From Calvatia gigantea (Eukaryota > Basidiomycota > Agaricomycetes > Agaricales > Lycoperdaceae): DNA of 64,000 bases. The stretch is taken from assembly GCA_025093985.1 (NCBI GenBank), contig JACAAK010000009.1, positions 2,232,001 through 2,296,000 of the forward strand, written 5' to 3'. How positions within the stretch are numbered: position 1 is the first letter of the stretch; every line of letters begins with the position of its first letter. The translations under genes were made by a program, and so were the position numbers. The notes beneath the pieces were generated by a model. It did not search any database. It worked only from the letters and a program-made list of their open reading frames with translations, and was not told the DNA's origin. Of this stretch, positions 11,374-21,935 are shown in pieces.

Positions 11374-14010
11374 ATGACTCTTTCTTTCAAGGGACACACC
11401 GTGGTCGTTACCGGCGCTGGAGGCGGTTTGGGTAGAGCGTGAGTCCTGAAGGCTTGATCATGCACCCCGGCCAAGCTGCTCATATTTGGACCTTTAGGTA
11501 TTCACTCTTGTTTGCGTCTCGTGGTGCAAATGTCGTCGTGAACGACTTCAACGGTGCTGCTGCGCAGAAAGTTGTTGATGAGATCACCAAAGGTGAGTTA
11601 TCTTCTCCCCAACGGTGCTCCACGGGACATTTCGCTCACACGTTCCCCCCAATTAGCGGGTGGAAAGGCTGTCGCGAATACTTCATCCGTAACGGACGGT
11701 GCAGCTGTCATCAAGTCTGCAGTGGATAACTTTGGTACCGTTACCATCCTTATCAACAATGCTGGTATCTTACGGGACAAGGGGTAAGTCTTCCATTTGC
11801 GGCGCGGAACTCGGAAGGCTAATCAGGTCGGATAGTTTCAAGAACATGTCGGATAAGGAGTGGGACCAAATTACGGAAGTTCACTTGAAGGGTGCATTTG
11901 CTTGCACTAAGGCTGCCTGGCCCCTCTTCCGCAAACAGAACTTTGGTCGTGTGATTAACACTGCCAGTGCTGCCGGCCTCTATGGTGTGTGATTTGCGAG
12001 GGGTAATTTAAACAGTATTGCTAATTGCTGAGTAAAGGCAACTTTGGCCAGGCTAACTACAGCGCCGCAAAGATGGGCCTTGTCGGTCTCACTATGACTT
12101 TGGCTCGTGAAGGTGTCAAATACAACATTAAGTCTACTGCCATTGCTCCGGTACGCCTCTTCATCGTTTGTTGAGATCGGGGAGGTATATTCATGTGGAA
12201 ACTCATGATAGATTGCCGCTTCGGCTATGACGGAAACCGTTATGCCACCGGAGATGCTCGCCAACCTCAGCGTAAGTGAATGCTTCCCGTTTAGTTTGGC
12301 GTCGGAATTTACCTGAGCCCTGTTATAGCCCGAATATGTCGCTCCCTTCGTCGCTGCTATCTGTCATCCGGAAGGACCTGATGCTACAGGCAAGATCTTC
12401 GAGATCGGTGCTGGTTTCGTTGCCGAAGTCCGGTGGGAAAGGAGCGCCGGTACCATTTTCAAGACTGACGCTACCTTTACTCCGACCGCTGTAAGCTTTC
12501 ATAACTTGAAGTGACCTGTCTATGTTTCTCATTCGTACTTCAGGTCAGGAATAAATGGAATGAGGTGGTCAATTTCTCCAAGCCTTACTAGTGAGCTTTA
12601 TTCACTTTTTTGCTAACACCGATCTGACATATTTCAGTCCCAAAGCTGTGACAGACGTTGATTCAAAAGTACTTTTTGCACTCGCAGTGTGGTCATCGTG
12701 CTCACACCAAACCTTGTAGGGTTTGCTAGAGGCTGCGAAAAACTCTCCTCCTAATCCTCAATTCGCCCCCGAGGTCCGCTTCGACGGCCAGACTGTCATC
12801 GTTACCGGTGCAGGGGCTGGCCTTGGTCGTGTTTACGCCTTGATGTACGCTCGTCTAGGTGCTAACGTTGTTGTCAACGATGTTAGCGAAAAGGGAGCCA
12901 ATGCTGTCGTCCAAGAGATTACCAAGGTTGGCGGTAAAGCCATTCCGGCCGTGTTTTCAGTCGAAGACGGCGATAAGATCGCACAAACGGCTCTCGAGAA
13001 ATTTGGCGCAGTGCACGTACTAGTTGCGAACGCTGGCATTTTGCGCGACAAGTCGTTCCAAGCTATGTCTCCGCAGGAATGGGACCTTGTACTTGCTGTT
13101 CACCTCCGGTTAGTCTCCCGCTTTTCTGCGAAGACTTTCGGCACTAATTTTTTCCCCCAGTGGCACCTATAAGGTAGTACCTGACATCATCCTGCAAGGA
13201 ATGTAGCTCAATCCATGGCTGTAGTGCGCCAACGCTCTTTGGCCAATTTTCCAGAAACAGAAGTACGGTCGTATCGTAACCACTGCATCCCAAGTTGGTA
13301 TCTGTACGTGTTCCCATCTCCTCCAAATTGCACGTAATCTGAACCTATGCCACCCATTCCAGACGGCAACTTCGGCCAAGCCAATGTGAGTAGTCCAGTG
13401 CGATCGTGCTAATCTTTCTGACTTATCATTCCCCCAGTACTCTACCGCCAAAGCGGGTATCATTGGTCTGACCCGAACTCTTGCCATTGAGGGCAAAAAG
13501 TACGGCATCCTTGCCAACGCTATTGCTCCGTCGGCTGGTACTGCCATGACGAGCACCATCTGGCCGCAGGAGATGGTTGATGCCTTTAAGCCCGATTACA
13601 TTGCTCCTGTTGTTGGCTTCCTTACTAGTAAAGGTACGCCGCGGTGTTTTGAGTGAGCAAAAGCAGCCTGCTGACCAGTTCATCTCCTAGATAATGTCAA
13701 CACGAGTGGTGCTCTCTTTGAGATTTCGGGTGGTTGGGCCGCTCAGACCCGCTGGCAACGTTCTGGCGGTTACGGTTTCCCCCATATTAAGCCTTATACC
13801 CCCGAGGACGTCGCCGCCAAGTGGAGCGCGATTACCAACTTTGGTATGTATCTCTGTTTTGACGTACACCTCTTGCGCACCGAGACTGACCCCCGGTTAT
13901 TTTCAGACGATGGCCGTGCGACAAACCCCTCATCGACACAAGAGGCCATCCAGTCCATCGTGGAAAACTTTGACAACAAGGGAGGGGAGCCTGTCAAGGC
14001 AAAGCTGTGA
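11374..14010 (+). CDS. FOX2: Peroxisomal (3R)-hydroxyacyl-CoA dehydrogenase, tandem-SDR part of FOX2
   Basis: Two short-chain dehydrogenase domains in tandem, as in the dehydrogenase part of fungal multifunctional enzyme type 2, which oxidises 3R-hydroxyacyl-CoA in beta-oxidation. Domain [12 protein letters not shown] (NAD loop), [10 protein letters not shown], then YSAAK (catalytic YxxxK). Domain [35 protein letters not shown]. About fourteen short introns all keep frame. After the second domain ([28 protein letters not shown]) the frame runs through [15 protein letters not shown] to TGA at 14008-14010. AKL is a classical PTS1, so I annotate the gene as ending here rather than continuing into the MaoC-type hydratase found 250 bp downstream. 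In the yeast enzyme these parts are one polypeptide; a read-through splice form cannot be excluded. Linked in function to the acyl-CoA dehydrogenase at 794-3120. Confidence 0.82.
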
Positions 14011-14261
14011 TTTCTGGTCCAAGATACACTTACTTTTCTGTACTTCATTGTATCAGACATACCAGTTTTATATGGCATTTAATCTATCTGTAGTCCCAAC
14101 CTGAGATATCAAGCTCGGTTCACAAATATTTACGTGACATTTGCAGGGTGTGGAGACACCTGGGAACGAGTCCATCACCAGAAGCATGTGATTGAAGGGA
14201 ACCATAGAGCAAAGGTATTTGGACTCGCCAGCAATCTTGGCCACGGTTCCTTGCCACAAGC

Positions 14262-15726
14262 ATGTCCAAGTTTCAAGATCCCAACTGCTTTCGCTGACCC
14301 AGAAGACTCGCAGCTCGTTGCTGACGCCAAGAAGGTCATTCCAGAACCCGCGCCATACGACTACACTGAGGTATGTAAGATCGGTGGACTTACAGAAAAG
14401 TTCAACACTCAAACGCTCACATTCTTGGATTGGACGGGGTTTGTTTCACTTAGCGAGATGTAATCTTGTATAACCTGGGTGTCGGAGCGACCGAAAAGGA
14501 GCTGCAGTGGACATTTGAAGGTCCACGACGCATTCGCCGTGCTGCCGACTTTTGGTGTCATTCCGCAGTTCCCCGCTAGTTCTGGTGTTCCTCTTGACTG
14601 GCTGCCCAATTTTAACCCTGTACGTTCTTCGTTCCACTCCATAAGACGGCATGTTGATCGTACTTTTCTGCCATGTAGGCCAAGTTGCTCCATGGTGAGC
14701 AGTACCTGAATATCAAGGCCCCTATCCCCACGAGTGGATCATTGATCAACGAAACTCGGTGCGTTTAATATTCCAACTCTCACCCTCAGCTCTGAGTTGC
14801 TCCACGAACAGGATCCTTGAAGTCCTTGATAAGGGCAAAGCGGCAGCCGTGACAACAATTATCGAGACTAAGGACGCCAACTCTGGTCAGGTCATCTTCG
14901 AGAACCAATCGACCGTGTTCGTTCGGGGTGCCGGCGGATTTGGTGGGAAACGCACGGGAAAAGGTCCGTGCCTCCCCTTCACTAATGACCTTGGGTGAAA
15001 CCCATTTCATTTGTGGTCGATGAACAGATAGAGGTGCGGCCACAGCTACCAACGCCCCTCCCAGCCGCGCTCCAGATGCGGTAGTGGAAGAAAAAACCAG
15101 TTCCTCGCAAGCTGCTCTCTATCGGTATGTACAAAGGAATCTTCTTCCCATTTTTCGTACCACTCTGGCGTCGTGGACATGCGTTTGCCTTCCTCCTGAG
15201 ACTCAGGTGAAACAGAAGCTCACTCACACATTAACTACTTGCTATAGATTGAGTGGCGATCTGAATCCCCTCCATGTAGGTATCCAACTCGTCTCTAATC
15301 GCCCAGCCTCATGGATCCTCCATGTTGGTGGTTAGATCCTACCCGAATTCGCGGCTATCGGCGGTTTTGAGAAACCTATCCTCCACGGCCTTTGTACTAT
15401 GGGTTTTGCAGGTAAGCACGTTCTGAAGACATATGGAGCTTACAAGGACATCAAAGTCCGGTACGCTTGCCTCGCTTCCAATTATGGGGGACTATGTCAT
15501 TGACCTCTGCTTGTTAAAGGTTCACTGGCGTTGTATATCCTGGCGAGATCATCGTCACAGAAATGTGGAAAGAGGGCAACAAGGTCATATTCTGTAAGTA
15601 TCCTTGCCTTGATGTCTGGCTTCACGTGAGCTCTTACATCTCTACTCAGCTGCCAAAGTGAAGGAGCGGAACTTGGTTGTATTGGCTGCCGCCGCGGCTA
15701 CGTTAGTCGACAAGGCCAGACTGTAG
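14262..15726 (+). CDS. Peroxisomal enoyl-CoA hydratase 2 (MaoC-like part of FOX2)
   Basis: Hydratase that makes 3R-hydroxyacyl-CoA from trans-2-enoyl-CoA, the partner step of the preceding SDR gene. Conserved blocks: [59 protein letters not shown], then the hot-dog motif LSGDLNPLH with its continuation in the next exon ([18 protein letters not shown]), where Asp and His are catalytic in this family. It ends VDKARL at 15724-15726; ARL fits a PTS1. The ATG at 14262 follows a favourable leader (cacaagcATG) and gives MSKF, but joining it to the ADPED block requires one surplus base near 14275. A clearer surplus C at 14523 (GGT-C-CAC) breaks the frame between FEG and HDAFAVLP. Introns otherwise keep phase. 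The gene could instead be a 3' continuation of FOX2. Confidence 0.78.
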
Positions 15727-16164
15727 GGAACCTACATAGATTTGCTTTCGGACTTGAATCGGGGAGAATCTCATTAATATCTCTCAACCCTTGCGTTCTG
15801 GTCCAGCTGAACGGGTTTTCCTACACTTAGCCATTCATACGCCTTGATTGCATATTGTGCTTGCGTGTCTACAGACGCATCGCCGCATGTAGAGGGGTGG
15901 AAAAACGAAACAAGTTTTAACCGGGATCCGTGTGCTATGAGCGTCAGTCAACACAAGTTTGTTTCTTGAAACCCAACGGGAAGATGTTTGCTTCCATCTT
16001 CTAAACTCGAACCCGCGACCATGGTACCTGTCACCTTGTGGGTGCTGGTACGAGGCAGTGTGCTGTACATAGTAATTCCGAGATTTCAATTGTTCCCTCT
16101 TACCGAGCTCCTTGTTACACACGAGGAGCGTGAAGCTGAGCACTGCCTTGGGTTCGTGCGTGGG
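15727..16164. other. Intergenic region left of the transposon
   Basis: 3' flank of the hydratase gene. At 16008-16022 the minus strand reads ggtcgcgggttcgag, which matches the internal B-box style of tRNA genes (GGTTCGA core), but no cloverleaf or A-box could be built around it. It may be a SINE or tRNA relic. Nothing else recognised. Confidence 0.35.
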
Positions 16165-16172
16165 GTTCTAAT
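16165..16172 (+). repeat. Left 8-bp target-site duplication GTTCTAAT
   Basis: An 8-bp direct copy of the sequence found at 17627-17634, placed exactly outside the left inverted repeat. An 8-bp duplication is the size made by hAT-type transposases (established knowledge). Confidence 0.8.
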
Positions 16173-17626
16173 AGGGCCCTGGATAACCCCTATAAATGTC
16201 GTGTACAAAAGTCGGGTTTTGGGCCAAAGTTTTGTCCGAACAGGCCCCACCCGATATGGAAATTTTTGTCCGAACCCCGCATCTGGCCTCTGGGAACGGC
16301 CAGATTTTGTCCGAACCTGACATCCAGCCTCGTAAAAATCTCCAAACACTTGGATTGAATATGCCGTGGCTGTCTTCAAAGTCCATTGAGCTGGGGATAC
16401 AACTGGGTGTTCACTGCGCAATTTGGGACATGGCCCGCAAGTATGTCACGAGTTACTGTTCGGAAAAATGATATCACCATATTTCAAAAAGTGCTACACA
16501 AATTCAAGATTAAGCCACTTGTATCGTATCTCAGTCCTGTAGTGCGTAACATAGTGGGTGTTGGAGCCAGAGTCCTTTCTACCAAGGTGAAATCTGACCC
16601 TGGAACGTTCCCTTGTGGGCGTCCCTTTGGATGGCCTCAAGCCAGCTTTTGTCCGAACTTGCCTGCGGCGGGCAGTGCCTGTCCGAACCGGTACAGTCGC
16701 GGACAAGCAAAATCAACAAATTTAATATCTCACGATCGGCTCGATAAAATTGCACGAAATCTTGGCTATAGAGTTGGATTCATGGAATACGTCGAAATAC
16801 ACAACTTTCGGATTTTTCTCATGAGTTTTGGGTCACTGCCAAAATTTTCACAAATTTTTCGCAACATATATGGTCGAAACCCAAGGATACCATCGGCTGC
16901 TCGGTGTTCGGATGGGTCCCCCCGAGGTCCCCCCCTTTCGGGTGGTCACATCAGTTACAACCTCCGGCCAGATTTTTCGAAGTCAGAGGGACGGTGGGTG
17001 TTGCCACCGGCTGATAGCGTGATCCCATCATTTTTATTCAAGTTTCGACATGTATCAAGTGGCGGTGCTTGGCCAATCAGCCCCATCCCCAGTGGCCTAT
17101 GGCTTGATTTGCACAAGGAATGAGGCCAATGCTGAAGCAAGCATAGGCGAACACACCATTATCATATAAACCCTCCTATACTGCGCTTTGCCCTTTTTTC
17201 TGGTCGAATAGTTCCGGTGGTGATATAAAATGGTTTAATAATGATTATCAATGTTCAATTAATAACGTGACATTGGCTCGTTAAAATTGTTTGAAAACCT
17301 GGGGTTGTTCGTGCTTTAGCAAAAGGAATTGATTGCACATATTTTCATAAATTTCTATAGAAATTTCGGTCCTCTGCCAATTTTTTGGTCTTATTTCCTT
17401 ATTTAGCATTTTGCAGAGGAACGGCTCGATAGAATATTATGATTTTGAGTTTTCCTGACAGCCTTCGATGAGAAGAATTATTTCCAGGCTTATTTTTAAA
17501 AAAACTATAACTTCGGAAAAATTGGTTGATTTTGCCTGTCCGCGACTATACACAGGGAAAAGCCAATTTTTGGCCAATTTTTGTCCGAATCGGTACACGA
17601 CATATATAGGGATTATCCAGGGTCCT
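16173..17626. mobile_element. Non-autonomous TIR DNA transposon (1454 bp, hAT-like by target duplication)
   Basis: The two ends are inverted repeats of 34 bp with three mismatches: left from 16173 (agggccctggataacccc...) and right ending at 17626 (aggaccctggataatccc... read inward), both running to tgtcgtgtac. Both are flanked by GTTCTAAT. A second inverted pair lies inside (about 16694-16716 versus 17525-17548, core gtcgcggacaggcaaaatca), so the subterminal regions are also symmetrical. The motif tgtccgaa occurs six times (16233, 16267, 16308, 16650, 16680, 17582), mostly in the left half, as expected for subterminal transposase-binding repeats. No transposase-like protein is encoded; a 245-codon open frame at 16386-17123 resembles no family. 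The element would need a transposase from elsewhere. Superfamily assignment is inferred from the 8-bp duplication only. Confidence 0.8.
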
Positions 17627-17634
17627 GTTCTAAT
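17627..17634 (+). repeat. Right 8-bp target-site duplication GTTCTAAT
   Basis: Exact direct copy of 16165-16172 just outside the right inverted repeat. Its perfect identity suggests that the insertion is fairly recent compared with the three mismatches between the element's ends. Confidence 0.8.
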
Positions 17635-18080
17635 GCTTCTCAAATCAGATAATGTCCTACACCCCGAATAACACACAAACAAGAGTGTATACATAGCTAC
17701 AGTAGACAGGAGGGCAAGAGAATCGGAGACTGAGGTGGGATAGGAGAGAAAGTAGTCCTTGTGCTTGAATAGCTTTGTATGTGTGGTTCATGGGTCAAGA
17801 ATATATCACTGTGAAGCTGCAAGTTTGGTGTCCTTGCGCTGACCACCAGAGTGTCATTGTTGGGTAACCCTTGACGTGTTGATATTTGGTTCAAACATCA
17901 AAATTCAGTGAGAAACCCAGAACCATAGACATATATTGTTAAGGCCCAAAAATTCCACAGGTACTTCCCATTCATGCTCCCCAACGGGAGGGGAGTAAGA
18001 CGAGGAATAGATGGGCGTTCCAAAGGCCAAATCGGGCGAGAAAGCAACTCTATGGGCTGCGAAATAGGTACTAAATTTGG
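17635..18080. other. Intergenic region between the transposon and the Ca2+/H+ exchanger gene
   Basis: 3' flank of the minus-strand exchanger gene. No conserved reading frame, repeat or RNA was recognised. Confidence 0.4.
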
Positions 18081-21003
18081 CTACACATCATGTCGGTTCC
18101 AGAAGGATCGCTGCCTGTTCGTTGTTAGGGTCAGGGAACCGAGTAGGTATGTCCAGGGGATGGGGAACTTGCCAGGGTAAAACCAGAAAGTGAGACTTAG
18201 AACAACGTAAAGTACTAGTAGGTCTGGTATTAGAATTACTGGATTGCGCACTTCCGATGGTCACTTACACATTAGAATAAAGCCTTCCAACCAATTCGAC
18301 TTTCCGTCTTGGACGACATAATTGACAATGAGGACTGTTCAGAAACGAACGAATAAACATTCAGTTGTTGACAACGCTACAGGCGACGGCATACCTGAGA
18401 AAAAAAGGACAACAGACTCGTAGGGATCGAATAAGAGGGTCATAGGTTTACCAATGATCCATCCAAGGGTGATGATAAAACTTAACAACATAGTCATGCC
18501 TCGCATAGCAGGTGTTCAACAAATAGACTTACGGAATGACAAAGAGGGCAATTTGCTACGGGTGGGGAATCAGGGGTCTAGTCAATTTTGAATTCAGACG
18601 AAGACCTACAATACTGGATCCAACTGCGACGCTCAAGCTCAGATTTAGCTTGTCCTTGACGGAGACGGTGACAGCGGTGGCATGTTCTGACACCCATTTC
18701 AGCATTCTATCCCCGAATCTAGGAAAGGGCTTACCAGCAGCATTGCCAACGATCGGGAGCAGAATGACACCAACGAACTCGAGCCCAATACTGCCGCCAT
18801 CAGTCAAGCCGTCGATTGAGTCGACTAGAAATTCTGCAGTGACAGCGACGAGCTAATAAACGGCTCAGAGGGAAAGTAATTTCTGGCGTTTTTCAAATTT
18901 ACCACAGTCACAACCACTAGAAGTCCAAATGTCATCCAGACGCTCATCTGAGGTTCTTCTTCTGCGCTCTTAGCCGAGGCGCGTTCGACATCCCTTATCT
19001 GACCTGCAGATCCGAGGGTAGACCTCCGCGAAGGAGGCTCCACCGATTCCGGCTCGCTGCTGACAATGACATTAGGAAACACCTGGTCGGTCGATACTTC
19101 TTGTTTGGTGGCCGCCTTCTTGGCCTCCTTTTTTTCTTTCTTCTTTTTCTGGTATGCATATCTAGTGGATGGCGTGGCGTCTGGATAGTCGTCCTGGAAC
19201 AAGGTAGCATGGGACCAAAGTTGAAAGAGGAGGTAGCCGATATATACTGTAACGAGAAATACCATGAATAACTCGAAGTTCTGATGCCGTTTTTCTTCGA
19301 GTTTCACTCACTGATCAAAAGAATGATAGAAGTCTGGAGAATCAGTTATGTATTAGACCAATATCCAAGGCAGAAACCCACGAATGGACCTACTCCACGA
19401 CTCACGGCCAAAATGGCACGCCTCTCTTGATCATCGGTCAGATCAGCGGAGAAGTGGAAAGCTGCGGGCAACAGCACAGCAATGACACTAATTGTCAACA
19501 AGGATGAGTTTAACTGGGTAGTGACTTTAATGGGGTAGGAGGAGGAGCGTTAGTGCATAAAAATAGAAGCAACTAAATCACGTACTGGCACCGAACCCTT
19601 GTTCTTGGTACCTCAGTCCTCCAGCGAAAAAGCACATACCTAAAACGAGAACTATGACATAGAAAGGCAGAACTGTTAAAAATCCTAGGGGAAATCCCAA
19701 CCAACAGATTGACAGACGTACGGAGGTTGCTGAGGATAGATCCTACCACTGTGGAGTAGGGATGACATCAGTAACCACGACAGCGAGTTTAATGCGGAGT
19801 TGTGCAGTGCTATTCGGCGACTCTGCCGGGTGGGACTTTGGGCCCATAGCACAGCAGTGGGTGGAAATGTAGGTCATAACTCACATGAGGCTTGCACGAT
19901 GCGCAACTTGCATTGGGTGAGCGCAATGATCTAGTGGTGGGTAAAATTAGCACACGATGAGGGTTTGTGGTGACGTAGATGTACGTACAGCAACGATAAG
20001 TTCCACTCTGCCAAGCCATAACGGAGCGTCATGAATAGGGGATCAATAATGAAGTAGATTGTACGCACGCATTTCCCTGCAACATGATAAAACTAAAATC
20101 AGGATCAAAGCGATCAGGACATGGCGAGTACTTTACCAAGGTGGCATTCAATAGACCAGCCAGGGTCGAACCGACACGAAGAGACAGCTCTTCAGTTGCA
20201 AATCCAAGTAACTAGTATTCGTAAATGTTAGTTGGCATCAAGCTACTTCAATCGTTGTTCGCGTATAGACCTACCTTTGCTAAAGGAATGATTGCAAGGA
20301 ATGAAACTGAACAGGGTTAGTAAAACCAGATACCAGAATTTCAACTGCGCTACTACTCACATACGAAAACGAGGGTATCTCTGTTGGAGTTGTCATGAGG
20401 GAGTGCAAAATGCAACGCCCACTGTGGACTCGGGTCAAATCCTGGTTCCTTCAGGGAGGGGTAAAGAACATATCACCCACAGAGACGGGTATAAAGACAA
20501 GCAAAAGATTAAGCGCTGTGGCAAACCAAAGCCAACGCTGGGTAAATCGGGGCGAAAACACGAAAAGTATGGCACTTACGCGAAGCAAGAATAATAGCTT
20601 TCAAGCTACTCCAAACACTGGGTGCCTCACCAATCCGTCGGTCAGGAATCAACAATGAAGATGCGGCCCTCTGGAAGCTTCTCAACGTCGGGATTCTCCT
20701 TTGCCCACGCGCTGCGCTGCTCATCGTGCGCCTCCTACTTCCACTGGGCCTCTCAGGATGCGGTGTGCTTTGACCCGTGAAAGTCGCAGTCTTCTTCCTC
20801 GAAAATAGTGTCGTTGGCGAAGATGTACCAGTGTTATGGGCAATCGGAGTAGGTTCCCCCGAGTCATGTTCAGGCTCTAGCGTCTGATCCTCCTGAACCA
20901 TTGTGGTCGTTGGTCCAAAACTGTGATCCAGCTTCACGTCAGGCAGGCCTGTGTGCCCGACCTCTGTGTTGGCGCCTTCTGAGGAAGGGTTTGAGGCAGA
21001 CAT
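18081..21003 (-). CDS. VCX1: Vacuolar Ca2+/H+ exchanger (CAX/VCX1 family)
   Basis: Antiporter that loads cytosolic calcium into the vacuole using the proton gradient. The start at 21003 gives a hydrophilic Ser/Thr-rich N-terminus, then about eleven hydrophobic helices spread over many small exons. Both exchanger motifs are visible: GNAVELIVA with SILSNLL in the first half, and GNAAEHATAVTVSVKDKL in the second. Between them is the acidic/basic linker (YAYQKKKKEKKEAKK) typical of the family. Helix 6-like LGMCFFAGGLRYQEQGFG and the end LTFWFYPG also match. All introns I could place keep phase, including one inside the second motif after GNAA. The final exon past LTFWFYPGK is uncertain; the stop at 18083-18081 assumes no further intron. 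A decayed copy of a related gene lies at 28.3-28.7 kb. Confidence 0.85.
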
Positions 21004-21935
21004 GAGTGAAATTAGGGGTATCTGGCTAATAGCCGCTGTTTACGAAAGGCGTCGGTGAACTTGAGTCGCGTGGAATCGCTGACGACGTGGCGAGCCCAAA
21101 AAATGGGGCTGGCGGGGAAGAATGAGAACCAAAGGTTGCCAATCTATAAGCGCTGATGTTTAATCTTGAAGGCTGTTCGCCAGAAGCGCTCTGAGGCTGG
21201 GGCGTGGCAGAAATTCTGGAGGAAAAGGTTAAGTGTCAGTGGCCGACACACACTTGACATCCGCCTTTTTTAAGTATTCGGCAACAAGCTCAAAAGGCTG
21301 TAGCCAACAGCACTTTTTGTTCCCACCACTTCCGTCCAATTATAGAAGCGGCGTGGTCCACGCGTGACGCCACTCAGTCCCCTTTCATCACCTCATGGGA
21401 AAAAGGAAAAAGAGCCTCACGGGGATGGGACCCGAAAGGCTGTGTTGCCCGGCCCCAAACAGCCACTGTAATTGCATCGATACCCAAATCGCAGTAAATT
21501 CCCCCCCCCCCCTCGGAGAGTGGGACGAATGAATTGATAAAGTGCTAATGTAAATAAATAAGAGTGAGCTAGATACCGATGTGACATGTGAGATTTGGCA
21601 AAGTTCGAAAACGGAAGGACTCTTTTTGTGCGCAGCGATCCAGGAACAAAAAAAAAAAAACATAAAAAAACCCAACCAGTGAAAGTAGCAACCGCACAGC
21701 CCAGATAAAGGATAAGTAATCAGGAGAGAATAAGGGACAGGAGCAAACAAAAGTGACAACCATAGCAAACTTGTTGACGATTCCGAGATTAGCTACTCGC
21801 TATTTTTTTTTAAAAAGGGTGATATGTATCATTTTGACCAATGCGCCTGTGAGGAGGCGAAACCGAGGCGAAACGCTGAGTGGCGAACGAACGTGCCAGA
21901 AACAGGCAAGGGCGGATAAGGGTAATAAATGACAT
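21004..21935. other. Intergenic region with homopolymer tracts
   Basis: Between the exchanger start (left) and the F-box gene end (right). It contains a C10 run near 21502, an A-rich run near 21648-21668 and a T9 run near 21804. No conserved coding sequence was seen; several minus-strand open frames here are hydrophobic by composition (Phe/Leu/Ser from the poly-A and pyrimidine tracts). Confidence 0.45.

Noticed and set aside
13990..14300. Treating the FOX2 parts as joined by one 280-bp intron
   Set aside because: The only phase-compatible donor (gtcaag) is weak and the intron would be several times longer than its neighbours; kept as an alternative rather than the main model.
16005..16060. 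tRNA-like B-box on the minus strand
   Set aside because: Only the GGTTCGA core fits; no acceptor stem, anticodon arm or A-box could be formed.
16386..17123. 245-codon open frame inside the transposon
   Set aside because: Built largely from the element's own inverted and subterminal repeats; no transposase motif.
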